This document shows positions 1 through 8,849 of a stretch of 43,803 bases of DNA, one piece after another. The stretch is from positions 1 to 43,803 of the forward strand of contig JAILKH010000018.1 in NCBI GenBank assembly GCA_024693925.1. The letters are read 5' to 3'. The notes under the pieces were generated by a model. The model was given only the letters and a program-made list of their open reading frames with translations. It did not search any database and was not told the DNA's origin. Position 1 is the first letter of the stretch. The number at the start of each line of letters is the position of its first letter. The stretch is from Lachnospiraceae bacterium. Its GTDB lineage: Bacteria; Bacillota; Clostridia; Lachnospirales; Lachnospiraceae. The position numbers and the translations under genes were made by a program.

Positions 1-1
1 T

Positions 2-1267
2 ACTTCAGTTAGATTAAGGAACCAACTTATATATTCGGTGTTTGTAAGAGATTACGGCAAAAACGGTACCTTTAATGATGTAACGAAAGATCTGCAACGG
101 ATCAAGATGCTGGGAACGGATATGATATGGCTTATGCCCATCCATCCGATCGGAGAAACAGGAAGGAAAGGCAGAGAAGGATCTCCTTATGCCATTAAAG
201 ATTACAGAGCCGTTAATCCTTCCTATGGAACAATGAAAGATTTCATTCACCTAACCGAAGAAATACACAGGCTTAACATGAAATGTATAATTGATGTTGT
301 CTACAATCATACTTCTCCCGACTCGGTTCTTGCAAAAGAACATCCCGAATGGTTTCATCAGGATGAAGATGGTAAACCGATTGCTAGAGTAAAAGAATGG
401 TGGGATATAGTTGATCTTGACTATAAACATAAAGAATTATGGGATTATCAGATAGAAACTCTTCAATTCTGGGCAAAATATGTTGACGGATTTCGATGTG
501 ACGTTGCCCCCTTTGTACCTCTTGAATTCTGGCAACAGGCAAGATCGGCCGTTGAAAAGGTCCGGCCCGGCGCATACTGGCTGGCCGAAAGCGTTGAACC
601 TCAGTTTATTAGAAATATCAGAAGCACCGGCGAATTATGTTTATCGGATTCGGAATTATATCAGGTTTTTGATGCCTGTTATGATTATGATATCTATCAT
701 GCATTTTCCGATTATCTTCTGGGAACCGGCTCCCTGGAAAAATATCTTTATCTTTTAAATCTTCAGGAATCAATATATCCCGAAAACTACATTAAACTGC
801 ATTTTACCGAAAATCATGACCGTACAAGAACCGCTGCTCTTATTCCCGATTTAAGACGAAGGAAGCATGTGACAGCCTTTTCTTTATTTCAAAAAGGGGC
901 TGCACTTATTTATAACGGTCAGGAATACAGCGCGGACGAATATGCGGATATATTTGAAAAAAAACCGATTGACCGGTCAAAGGATGATATATCCGATCTT
1001 ATATTCAAAATGAGCCGGATAAAAAAGCTTGATATTTCGGCCTTCGGCAGCTTTACCGCTACCGAAATAAGCGAAGGCATGGTATGTGCCGTTTATACCT
1101 ATGGAGAAAAGAAAATGATCGGACTGTTCTCAATCGGTTCTAAAGCAGCGGCAGTTAATATAGGACTTCCGGACGGCAGCTACCTAAATGAATATGATAA
1201 TAAAAAAATATATATAAACGATGGGATCATACCTGTATATGAAGATCCGGTAATTATAATTACCTGA
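2..1267 (+). CDS. GH13 alpha-amylase family glycosidase, 5' end outside window
   Basis: This is a glycoside hydrolase family 13 enzyme, expected to cleave alpha-glucan or maltodextrin linkages. The reading frame is open to the first bases of the window, so the N-terminus is missing; the GTG at 38 is an internal valine codon in my reading. Counting from that codon, the four GH13 motifs are present: DVVYNH (86-91), GFRCDVA with the nucleophile Asp155, WLAES with the acid/base Glu184, and FTENHD with the transition-state Asp261. A short beta-rich C-terminal domain ends the protein. The lack of a signal peptide cannot be judged. Its subfamily and substrate are not determinable from the sequence alone. 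It converges on the MATE gene, which ends 41 bases away. Confidence 0.9.
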   Translation, partial: TSVRLRNQLIYSVFVRDYGKNGTFNDVTKDLQRIKMLGTDMIWLMPIHPIGETGRKGREGSPYAIKDYRAVNPSYGTMKDFIHLTEEIHRLNMKCIIDVVYNHTSPDSVLAKEHPEWFHQDEDGKPIARVKEWWDIVDLDYKHKELWDYQIETLQFWAKYVDGFRCDVAPFVPLEFWQQARSAVEKVRPGAYWLAESVEPQFIRNIRSTGELCLSDSELYQVFDACYDYDIYHAFSDYLLGTGSLEKYLYLLNLQESIYPENYIKLHFTENHDRTRTAALIPDLRRRKHVTAFSLFQKGAALIYNGQEYSADEYADIFEKKPIDRSKDDISDLIFKMSRIKKLDISAFGSFTATEISEGMVCAVYTYGEKKMIGLFSIGSKAAAVNIGLPDGSYLNEYDNKKIYINDGIIPVYEDPVIIIT

Positions 1268-1308
1268 GAAATGTTAAACCCGGCAGATCCGCATCCCGTC
1301 ATAATTTA

Positions 1309-2664
1309 TTATTTCAGTTTTTTATAGGCGGTAAGACGCATGGTAATAAAGCATGCCAGGCCGCCTATAACATTGGAGACAGGTTCCGCAAGGAAAACTC
1401 CCTTAACACCAAAGCCCGCTGCGGGAAGTATAAGGGTTAAGGGAACAACAATAAATGCTTTTCTCAGCAGGGAAAAAAAGATAGCATGTTTTGCATCTCC
1501 CAAAGCCTGGAAGCTTGACTGTCCCGCAAATTGGAGAGCCATAAAAACAAAACCGAAAAAATATATCTTAAGTGCGTCTATCCCTGCATCCAAAAGCAGG
1601 ATATCCTCTGAAAATAACGCAAAAAAGAAATGCGGAAAAGCAATGACTGCCAGCCAGGCAAACATTGTATATACCACTCCGAGTACCGTATTAAAATTGA
1701 TCCCGGCTCTTGCCCGCTTGTAATCCTTTGCTCCGTAATTATAACTTATAACCGGCTGTGCTCCGCTTATTATACCGTTTATGGGAAGTATAAAGATCTC
1801 TCTCACCGAATTGGTTACCGTCATAATACCCACATATAAATCTCCTCCATATACGGAAAGTGTGGAATTACAAACTACCTGCACCGCGAAATTTGTACCC
1901 TGCATAATAAAATTGGAAGCGCCCAGCCTGCATATATCAATGGTAATACGTTTGTCAAGCTTCACATTTTCCTTTATAAGCGGTACAGGTATATCCCTGC
2001 GTATAAGAAAACGCATAACCCAGATCGCTGAAATGATCTGACTTATTACCGTAGCAAGTGCAGCTCCCGAAACCCCCAGCTTAAAACCGAAAATAAACAG
2101 GGGATCCAGAAGCATATTCAGCACTGCTCCTATAACCGTTGAAAGCATACCGGTCCCGGGATAGCCCTGAGCACTTATGTAACCGTTAAGGCCGGTGGCG
2201 ATCATGGAAAATAAAGTACCGAATAAATAAATCCTTAAATACCTCTGTGCATAAACAAATGAAGTATCGCTTGCTCCAAAGGCATACAGAACCGGTTTGG
2301 AAAATATAAAGCATAAAAGCATAAGGATCATTCCGCTCACTGATAACAGGGCAAAAGAATTACCCAATATCCTTCCGGCTCTTTCCTTATTACCTCGTCC
2401 TCTTTCAATTGAAAATAATGGTATACCTCCATGGCCAAACAGGGCAGTAAAGGCCATTATAAGGGTTATTACCGGAAAAGTCAGTCCCACTCCGGTCAGA
2501 GCCAGACTATGCCCCTCGCCCATATGTCCCAGATATATTCTGTCAATAACATTATACAGAAGCTGGACAAACTGAGCCACGGTCAGGGGAATTGCCTGTG
2601 ATATGATGCATTTCCATACCGGCCCCTTTGAAAAATCAATATTATTATGTCTTTTAAAAATCAC
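1309..2664 (-). CDS. MATE family multidrug/toxin efflux transporter
   Basis: This is a 451-residue polytopic membrane protein of the MATE (multidrug and toxic compound extrusion) family, the usual family length, with about twelve hydrophobic segments in two homologous halves. The N-terminal stretch with IPLTVAQFVQLLYNVIDRIY matches the conserved first helix of MatE proteins (P..A..L...Y...D...), and the family-like helices continue to the C-terminus. It would export organic cations or drugs in exchange for Na+ or H+. The start lies 9 bases after the stop of the upstream EAL gene, so the two are probably co-transcribed. Substrate cannot be inferred. Confidence 0.9.
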   Translation of the reverse strand: MIFKRHNNIDFSKGPVWKCIISQAIPLTVAQFVQLLYNVIDRIYLGHMGEGHSLALTGVGLTFPVITLIMAFTALFGHGGIPLFSIERGRGNKERAGRILGNSFALLSVSGMILMLLCFIFSKPVLYAFGASDTSFVYAQRYLRIYLFGTLFSMIATGLNGYISAQGYPGTGMLSTVIGAVLNMLLDPLFIFGFKLGVSGAALATVISQIISAIWVMRFLIRRDIPVPLIKENVKLDKRITIDICRLGASNFIMQGTNFAVQVVCNSTLSVYGGDLYVGIMTVTNSVREIFILPINGIISGAQPVISYNYGAKDYKRARAGINFNTVLGVVYTMFAWLAVIAFPHFFFALFSEDILLLDAGIDALKIYFFGFVFMALQFAGQSSFQALGDAKHAIFFSLLRKAFIVVPLTLILPAAGFGVKGVFLAEPVSNVIGGLACFITMRLTAYKKLK

Positions 2665-2673
2665 TTTATTCTA

Positions 2674-4860
2674 TTACGCTTTCATATTTTGTTTATAATC
2701 TTTATCGGAAGATAATATGGCTATTGCAACGGCCTTTTTCCCCGAAACCGGATTTACCGCAATCCTTCTCATAAAGGTATGGACCCTGGTATCATCATCT
2801 GTAAATATCACATCAAAACTCTTCTCATCGGTTTCCGAGCACTTTATAATCTTCTGAACAAAATTCTTTTTGTAACCTGCCGGAACCACATCCAGATCAA
2901 AAAACACATCACTAACCTTAATCTTTAGTATTTTTTCCGAAAAATCCCTGTAAGGCTGATTACTTCTTACTATACGAAGCGAATCCTCCGTTAATTCCAG
3001 GATAACGATAGGTATCGTGTTAAAAAAATGCTCCACATTGGTCCTGTCTTCAATTATTATACAATCCAGATCAAAGACATTTATCCTTCCTAAAACATCA
3101 AAATAAGAGGATTCCAGGGGATTCTCAAACCCGATCTGTTTACCTGTTTTGTATCTTTCAAAAATCTTTTCATAGGGCATGGGTTTCGCATAATAATATC
3201 CCTGAAACTTACAACAGCCTATCTCTTTAAGGAAATTCACATGTTCTATCGTTTCCACACCTTCACAAAGAGTTTCATATCCAAGAGCAGTGATCATTCT
3301 CATTAATGCCGTAAGGATGACTTTATTATTAACATTATCCTCTAAATTCTGCAAAAAGAGCATATCAAACTTAATAACATCAAAATCCAGATTTTGCAAA
3401 AACTCAAGGGAGGAATAACCGCTTCCAAAATCATCCATCCATACACTGAACCCCAGTTTTTTCAACCTGGTTATCTGTTTCCTCATAAACTCAAAGTCTT
3501 CGGCAATAACACTTTCCGTTATTTCAAGAGTTATAAGGTCATGACTTATCCCTGCCCGATCTACCTTTTTGCAGATTTCACTGACTACATCACACTCATC
3601 AAAATCTACCCTGGAAAGATTAAGAGACTGAGGAACCAGATGCAAGCCTGCCTCCTGTGTTTTCTTAAGCTTATCTATAATAAGATCCAGCATAAACAGA
3701 TCCAGTTTATATATAAGATGTGCCTCTTCCAGTATGGGAATAAAATCAGCGGGAGATAGAACCCCTTTTTCAGGATCGATCCATCTTGCCAGGGCTTCCT
3801 CATCACAGACTCTTCCGTTCAGCCCTCTGACTATAGGCTGATAATATGCCGATATCCATCCCTCGGAAATCGCTTTATCAAGATTAGAAATAATATATTC
3901 TCTCTTTTCCAGATCTTCCCGTATATCATTATTATAATATCTGATCTTGGAAACATATGAGTTTTTCAGCATATCACAGGCAATTTTCGCATTATCGCAG
4001 GCAATACTTATATCAAACTCCGCACTGTTAACAAGATAAACCCCCACTCTTACGGGAAGTGACTTACTGTTACCGCTGCTTTGCCAGTCCCTGAATATCT
4101 GATGCAATTTATCATCGATTCCACTCTCTTCCGTAAATACAGCAAAATGATCCTGCCCAAAACGGCTGCAGTTTTCATTACTGAAATAATTCACAAGAAG
4201 ATCGGAGAAATTTCTTAAAAGACTGTCTCCAGCGGAAAATCCATGTTTAAGATTAAAATTCTTCATCCCGCTGAGATCAAAAAACAAAAATGCTACGATC
4301 CCGCCGTTTTTAATTATTTTCTTACAGCCTGCGGATGCAAGCTCAAGAAAATATGTCATGCTGGGCAATCCTGTCAGATTGTCATAATAACTTGCCCTGA
4401 GCAGACTCTCGGTACGAATGGCTTTTTTAAGTGCTTCGGTAAGCTCATTTCCATGGGGATCATCTTTTATAGAATAATTACCTTCATCAATATACCAGAC
4501 AATTGCAAGCCTCTCTCCGGTTTCCGTATAAAAATGCTCTCCTACGGCATGTATCATGGTATATGTCTGCTCCTCAGCATCTGCACTTCTGTAGATCACA
4601 TCATATCTGCCCCCTTCAGTGGCAAAACGATATGCCACATCCGCTATCCGGGCAGCATCCTCGGGATCTGTTTTTTGATACATATTATGATCCATATCAT
4701 AATATGCTTTTTCCTTATCTTCATAATTGAAAAGCCTGCAAAAACCATCGGAAATTATAAGCGTAACAACACGCCTATCCAAAAACTGATATATTGCATA
4801 AGGAACAGGGGATTTTTCCAGTATTTTTCTTTCGGTTTCGTTATACTCGTATCTTTCCAT
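2674..4860 (-). CDS. GGDEF-EAL protein, probable c-di-GMP phosphodiesterase
   Basis: The protein has an N-terminal PAS-like sensory region (about 15-130), a GGDEF domain (about 162-315), an EAL domain (about 325-575) and a C-terminal PAS-like region. The GGDEF active-site signature is degraded to RFGQDHF, so diguanylate cyclase activity is unlikely. The EAL domain looks intact: EALARW, the Asn of SLNLSR, the Glu of LEITES, DDFGSGYSSL, the Lys of VIKFD, and EGVET. It should therefore hydrolyse c-di-GMP to pGpG, with the dead GGDEF possibly acting as a GTP- or ligand-sensing module. The frame extends back to a TTG at 4872, but GAGGTGG sits directly before ATGATG, so I prefer the second ATG. There is no signal peptide or membrane segment, implying a cytoplasmic protein. 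It is followed by the MATE gene. Confidence 0.88.
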   Translation of the reverse strand: MERYEYNETERKILEKSPVPYAIYQFLDRRVVTLIISDGFCRLFNYEDKEKAYYDMDHNMYQKTDPEDAARIADVAYRFATEGGRYDVIYRSADAEEQTYTMIHAVGEHFYTETGERLAIVWYIDEGNYSIKDDPHGNELTEALKKAIRTESLLRASYYDNLTGLPSMTYFLELASAGCKKIIKNGGIVAFLFFDLSGMKNFNLKHGFSAGDSLLRNFSDLLVNYFSNENCSRFGQDHFAVFTEESGIDDKLHQIFRDWQSSGNSKSLPVRVGVYLVNSAEFDISIACDNAKIACDMLKNSYVSKIRYYNNDIREDLEKREYIISNLDKAISEGWISAYYQPIVRGLNGRVCDEEALARWIDPEKGVLSPADFIPILEEAHLIYKLDLFMLDLIIDKLKKTQEAGLHLVPQSLNLSRVDFDECDVVSEICKKVDRAGISHDLITLEITESVIAEDFEFMRKQITRLKKLGFSVWMDDFGSGYSSLEFLQNLDFDVIKFDMLFLQNLEDNVNNKVILTALMRMITALGYETLCEGVETIEHVNFLKEIGCCKFQGYYYAKPMPYEKIFERYKTGKQIGFENPLESSYFDVLGRINVFDLDCIIIEDRTNVEHFFNTIPIVILELTEDSLRIVRSNQPYRDFSEKILKIKVSDVFFDLDVVPAGYKKNFVQKIIKCSETDEKSFDVIFTDDDTRVHTFMRRIAVNPVSGKKAVAIAILSSDKDYKQNMKA

Positions 4861-5040
4861 CATCCACCTCAATTATATGTACTACTTAGATATTATTATA
4901 TTAAGATAATAAAGTAAATAACATATTTTTTGATCTTTTAACACTAAATACATTACTTTTTTAAGAATATATGATATGATTATGTTTGTTTTTTATTAAT
5001 AAAGTCACTCGGATATGAATATTCTATATAGGTATGTCTT

Positions 5041-5820
5041 ATGAAACAAATCTTTAGTATTATAAATGCAGATTCCGTAAAATCCGTCTGGAAAAATCTT
5101 AACAGAACAATTTATGTGGGAGAACGTTTCAGATCCAATATGCTGGCTCTTACCTTTGTCAGTATTGTTACTGCCGTACTCGGATTTTCTTTAATTGTAA
5201 TAGATATATTTTCACACCAGTTTCTTATGATAATCCCATCAATTATCACCATGGTCGCCGGAATTGCCTGTGCATATTTTTCCGATATCAAAAAAAATCG
5301 TAAAGCCGCCATTATAATACCCACGGTTTTTTGTGCCATTGCCTTTACCCTATATGCCTTTGGCGCCATAGGAAAGGGGTCCGCAATTCTTTGGTCCCTG
5401 CTGCTTCCCATCGGCATCAGTTATTTTGTAAATGTAAAATACGGGATCCTGCTTTCGGCATATCACAACCTCCTCTTTGCCGTAATCTTCTATACACCCC
5501 TTAATAAGACCTTAAGTCAATATTATACAGTGGTAACCCTGGAAACCGGCAGTAAGAGTATGCCCGACCTTAGTGTCCTGGAAAAAGCTATGTATTACAT
5601 GGAGCAATCCATAAAACAGACTATCCGGGGAGTTGATATCGTTACAAAATATAACAGCTATCAGTTTCTCATAATCTTTATCGGCTCGGATAATGAAGGT
5701 GTCAAAAAAGCCATGGACAGAATATTCCGGGGATATTATAAAATGAATGTAAGCGGCGCTTTTACACCTTCATATACTATTGCAGATTCCGACGAAAGTA
5801 CTCTGAAAGGAACGGTATAG
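5041..5820 (+). CDS. Membrane protein with reduced, degenerate GGDEF-like C-terminus
   Basis: This 259-residue protein has about five membrane helices (roughly 35-150), resembling the membrane sensor half of clostridial diguanylate cyclases. It is followed directly by a segment with RGVDIVTKYNSYQFLIIF, which I read as the second half of a GGDEF domain in which the signature has become KYNSYQF. The first half of the domain (the D.LTGL region and the metal-binding Asp of the first strand) is absent. It is either an internally deleted cyclase or a member of a family that uses the domain without catalysis. The gene starts 180 bases from the divergent EAL gene. It converges on the Cys-rich gene with one base between the stops. 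A weak ribosome-binding site (AGG) precedes the ATG. Confidence 0.6.
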   Translation: MKQIFSIINADSVKSVWKNLNRTIYVGERFRSNMLALTFVSIVTAVLGFSLIVIDIFSHQFLMIIPSIITMVAGIACAYFSDIKKNRKAAIIIPTVFCAIAFTLYAFGAIGKGSAILWSLLLPIGISYFVNVKYGILLSAYHNLLFAVIFYTPLNKTLSQYYTVVTLETGSKSMPDLSVLEKAMYYMEQSIKQTIRGVDIVTKYNSYQFLIIFIGSDNEGVKKAMDRIFRGYYKMNVSGAFTPSYTIADSDESTLKGTV

Positions 5821-5821
5821 A

Positions 5822-6058
5822 TCACAACTCACGTAACAGATCCATTATGATATCATAATTCTCCCTTATATGAGGGAAAGTACAATCTATGCAGCTCTTT
5901 ATCATTCGTCCGTTTTTCTCCTTCATAATATAATTTCCCGGACAATCCATATTATATAAAGGACAAAAACAAAACATACAATTAATATCCTCAATACCTT
6001 TATGACAGGGATAATATTCACAAGACCTGTTTGCAAAAAACTTACCTGAATTATTCAT
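5822..6058 (-). CDS. Cysteine-rich small protein, probable metal-binding
   Basis: This 78-residue protein has ten cysteines, including CEYYPCH, CMFCFC and CIDC. It matches what is known of the cysteine-rich small domain family (PF04071), which often occurs beside cobalamin genes and is thought to bind metal. Its biochemical role is not established. A good ribosome-binding site (GGAGG, six bases before ATG) supports it as a real gene. It is the last gene of the cob/cbi operon, 50 bases after the cbiJ-E-T fusion. One inference is cobalt handling, zinc binding or an Fe-S role in the corrin pathway; the sequence does not distinguish these. Confidence 0.75.
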   Translation of the reverse strand: MNNSGKFFANRSCEYYPCHKGIEDINCMFCFCPLYNMDCPGNYIMKEKNGRMIKSCIDCTFPHIRENYDIIMDLLREL

Positions 6059-6108
6059 TTAAACCCTCCGCCTTAGCTTATCGGAAGCACAGTTTCCCGG
6101 TTTCCATA

Positions 6109-8106
6109 CTACAAAACAAATGAAATGATAAATACAGGATTCTGAGCCATAAACATATGATAACCGCCTTTTAACTCCAGATTATTTACGGCTATCTGAT
6201 TTATCATAATCTCTTTTGCTCCATACTCCTCCATCAACTCCGTACTTTCTTTAAGAGTCTCAAGACTTACCGAATTTATAACATAACGTATTCCTTTTTT
6301 TCTTAAATTAAGGTAAGCGATAATATCTTTAAGCTGTCCACCGCTTCCTCCGACAAAAACACAATCCGGCAAAGGAAGAGCTTCAAAGGTAAACGGAGCA
6401 ATTCCCTCAATGACTTTAACATTAGGAAGCTTTAAACGCTTAATGTTCTCCTCAATAAGTAAAACCGCCTCTTCCTTTCTTTCAAAGGTATACACCGATA
6501 CGGAAAGGTCGGTATATGCCGCTTCTATAGAAACACTACCCGTACCCCCTCCCACGTCATACATTACCTCTCCTTTCTTGAGTTTTAACCGTATGATACT
6601 TTCGTGACGGATACACTCTTTGGTCATCGGAATGCTGCCTCTTAAGAATTGCTCATCCCGAAGGACTCTGATAACCGGCTCTTTTAAATAAGCCTCATTT
6701 TTAAGAAAAAGAGTAAGGCTTCCCTCAGCGGAATAATCCACGGCTTCTTTTGCTTTTAATGATATTATTTCTTCGTTCTCATAAGAAAGATTACGACCCA
6801 CAGTCATATCACAATCTATCCCGTTGTCAAGCATCAGCCTGCTGAGCCTGCATATATCCGAAGCATCCGATACAAGAGTAAAAACTTTTCTGTTGTATCG
6901 GATCAGCTCCAGAAGATAATATAAGGCATTAGCATCATTCTTTCCATGAAGACTATAGATTACCGCATCCTCATAGCTCTCATGGCATCTTGCCGCAAGA
7001 ACGGATACAGCAGATATTCCCGGCAGAATGCTGATAACGGCATCGGGAAATTCTGAGGAAAGCTCGCTATAGGCCTTTTTGGCTCCGCTGCAGAAACCAC
7101 TGTCTCCGCTAAATAAAACCACTGCATTTACATATCCGGAATTATTCTTTAAGACCGGGATTATATCCTTTGCAAGATATTTATCATATTTATTATCATG
7201 CTTAATATTCTCAAGTAATCTTTTTGAACCAAAGATTACCTCGGCCTTATTGATTATCTGTTTTAATTCATTTGTATTAAGATCGGGATTTCCGGGACCG
7301 TATCCGCAAAGCCATATCTTTAATCCCGGTTTATAACCTATGCTGTCAAGAATATGATCATAAGCCTTATTCAAACTGATCCCCTTTTCAGCGGACGGAC
7401 GTTCTATAACATGAGCCATAATCCCAAGCTCCAAACAGGCCTGTATCTTTTCCTCATACCCGCCTGCCGCTCCGCTTTCCTTGGTTACAAGATGCTTAAT
7501 ATCATATTGTTTTATAATTGCCTTATTCAATTCACGGGAAAAAGGACCATGCATGGCAATTATATTACTTTGATCTATACCGGCCTCCCGGCAGGCAAGA
7601 AGACTCGTTTCCGTTGGAAGAACCCTTACAAAGCATCTTTTAAGAGTCTCTTCACTTAGCTTTGAGCAGAATAAAGAAAGCTCTTTGGAACCTGTAGTTA
7701 TAAGAATATTACCCTCAGAGCCGGCAAATGCAGCAGAACATTCCTCAACGGAAGGATAACTGTTTAACATTCCATCCGGCGTTTTATCCCGGTCACGTAC
7801 AACACGTATATATTCACTGCCGCAGATACCTGCGGCTGTTTTTATATTGTTTGTAACTTCCGTGGCATAAGGATGTGTCGCATCAATAATAATATCCTCC
7901 CATCCATAACCTTTGGCCTTCATAAATTCCGTCATTTCCAAAGCATCCATTCTTCCCGTATGAACACTCATATACGGATTACTTTCCATCATATCCCTGC
8001 CATAATCCGAAGCAACACAAACATCTGTATTTATCCCGCCATCACATAATTTTGATGCCAATATCCTTCCTTCCGTGGTACCGGAAAAGATCATTATCTT
8101 CTTCAC
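6109..8106 (-). CDS. cbiJ-cbiET: CbiJ-CbiE-CbiT triple fusion: precorrin-6A reductase / C5 and C15 methyltransferases
   Basis: Three consecutive corrin-ring enzymes are fused in 665 residues. Residues 1-255 are CbiJ/CobK (cobalt-precorrin-6A reductase), with FSGTTEGR at the start, IDATHPYA at 74-81 and the terminal ERP motif. Residues 263-460 are CbiE (C5 methyltransferase), with GYGPGNPD, FSGDSGF and LPGISA of the tetrapyrrole methylase fold. Residues 475-665 are CbiT (C15 methyltransferase and decarboxylase), with the SAM-binding DVGGGTGSVSIE and the family ending YHMFMAQNPV. CbiE-CbiT fusions are well known; the addition of CbiJ makes one chain catalyse reduction, two methylations and decarboxylation. 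The GTG start shares a GTGA overlap with the cbiH stop, implying translational coupling. The ABC order matches pathway order. Confidence 0.93.
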   Translation of the reverse strand: MKKIMIFSGTTEGRILASKLCDGGINTDVCVASDYGRDMMESNPYMSVHTGRMDALEMTEFMKAKGYGWEDIIIDATHPYATEVTNNIKTAAGICGSEYIRVVRDRDKTPDGMLNSYPSVEECSAAFAGSEGNILITTGSKELSLFCSKLSEETLKRCFVRVLPTETSLLACREAGIDQSNIIAMHGPFSRELNKAIIKQYDIKHLVTKESGAAGGYEEKIQACLELGIMAHVIERPSAEKGISLNKAYDHILDSIGYKPGLKIWLCGYGPGNPDLNTNELKQIINKAEVIFGSKRLLENIKHDNKYDKYLAKDIIPVLKNNSGYVNAVVLFSGDSGFCSGAKKAYSELSSEFPDAVISILPGISAVSVLAARCHESYEDAVIYSLHGKNDANALYYLLELIRYNRKVFTLVSDASDICRLSRLMLDNGIDCDMTVGRNLSYENEEIISLKAKEAVDYSAEGSLTLFLKNEAYLKEPVIRVLRDEQFLRGSIPMTKECIRHESIIRLKLKKGEVMYDVGGGTGSVSIEAAYTDLSVSVYTFERKEEAVLLIEENIKRLKLPNVKVIEGIAPFTFEALPLPDCVFVGGSGGQLKDIIAYLNLRKKGIRYVINSVSLETLKESTELMEEYGAKEIMINQIAVNNLELKGGYHMFMAQNPVFIISFVL

Positions 8107-8834
8107 TGTATTTTATATCCTCTCGGTGTTATAAGTTTACCGTTTTCAATCCGGGTATTGGTATTTCCTATAAATACCGTTACAAACATATCCACTTCTT
8201 TATATCTTAATTCCCCCAGTGTACATACTTCAACAGACCCTCCTTCTCTACCGATATTTCTTACATATCCGCAGCAAACATCCTTGGAAAGAACCGTCAT
8301 AAGTATTTCACAGGCCCATTTAAGATAATCCTTTCGTTTATGGGAGGCAGGATTATATATCGCAATACAGAAATCACCTTTGGCTGCACATACAAGTCTT
8401 TTTTCTATTATTTCCCGGGGGGTAAGAAGATCGCTTAAGCTTATTACACAAAAATCATGATTCAGCGGTGCCCCAAGAATCGCAGCGCCACTTAAAGCCG
8501 CAGATATTCCCGGAATGATCTCTATATCCTCAAAATTCTCCGCCCCGGCAATTTCAAGCATAGGCGAAGCCATTCCATATACTCCCGGATCTCCGCTGCA
8601 GATAAGAGCTACTTTATGTCCCTCCATTGCAAGTTCCAGGCATTCCTTACATCTTTCAACTTCCATCCTCATTCCGTTGGAAATCAGTTTCTTATCCTTA
8701 TACCTGTCCTTTATAAGCTCAATATAAGTGGAATATCCGATTATTATATCACACTCATTAAGGGCCTCCTTTGCCTGTACCGTCATCATGTTTTCATCTC
8801 CGGGCCCTATCCCTATCACATAGATCTTTCCCAT
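8103..8834 (-). CDS. cbiH: CbiH, cobalt-precorrin-3B C17-methyltransferase
   Basis: This 243-residue SAM-dependent tetrapyrrole methylase contracts the macrocycle and methylates C17 in the anaerobic B12 pathway. The N-terminal glycine motif IGIGPGDE, the SGDPGVYGMA loop and GISAALSGAAILGAPLNHDF are typical of CbiH/CobJ and separate it from CbiF and CbiL. The length is normal for stand-alone CbiH. It lies 15 bases after cbiG, and its stop overlaps the start of the cbiJ-E-T gene by four bases. The ring-contraction reaction is coupled in the pathway to the lactone product that CbiG, encoded next door, opens. Confidence 0.95.
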   Translation of the reverse strand: MGKIYVIGIGPGDENMMTVQAKEALNECDIIIGYSTYIELIKDRYKDKKLISNGMRMEVERCKECLELAMEGHKVALICSGDPGVYGMASPMLEIAGAENFEDIEIIPGISAALSGAAILGAPLNHDFCVISLSDLLTPREIIEKRLVCAAKGDFCIAIYNPASHKRKDYLKWACEILMTVLSKDVCCGYVRNIGREGGSVEVCTLGELRYKEVDMFVTVFIGNTNTRIENGKLITPRGYKIQ

Positions 8835-8849
8835 ATATCTGTACTTTCC

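Noticed and set aside
38-40. GTG as the true start of the GH13 gene
   Set aside because: The frame is open to the window edge and the upstream residues (RNQLIYS) fit the family's first strand, so the gene is truncated by the window.
1268-1308. Terminator between the convergent GH13 and MATE genes
   Set aside because: No stem longer than a few pairs with a following T-run could be drawn.
4243-4917. Plus-strand open frame (224 codons) opposite the GGDEF-EAL gene
   Set aside because: It is a complement-strand shadow of a well-conserved gene and has no convincing ribosome-binding site.
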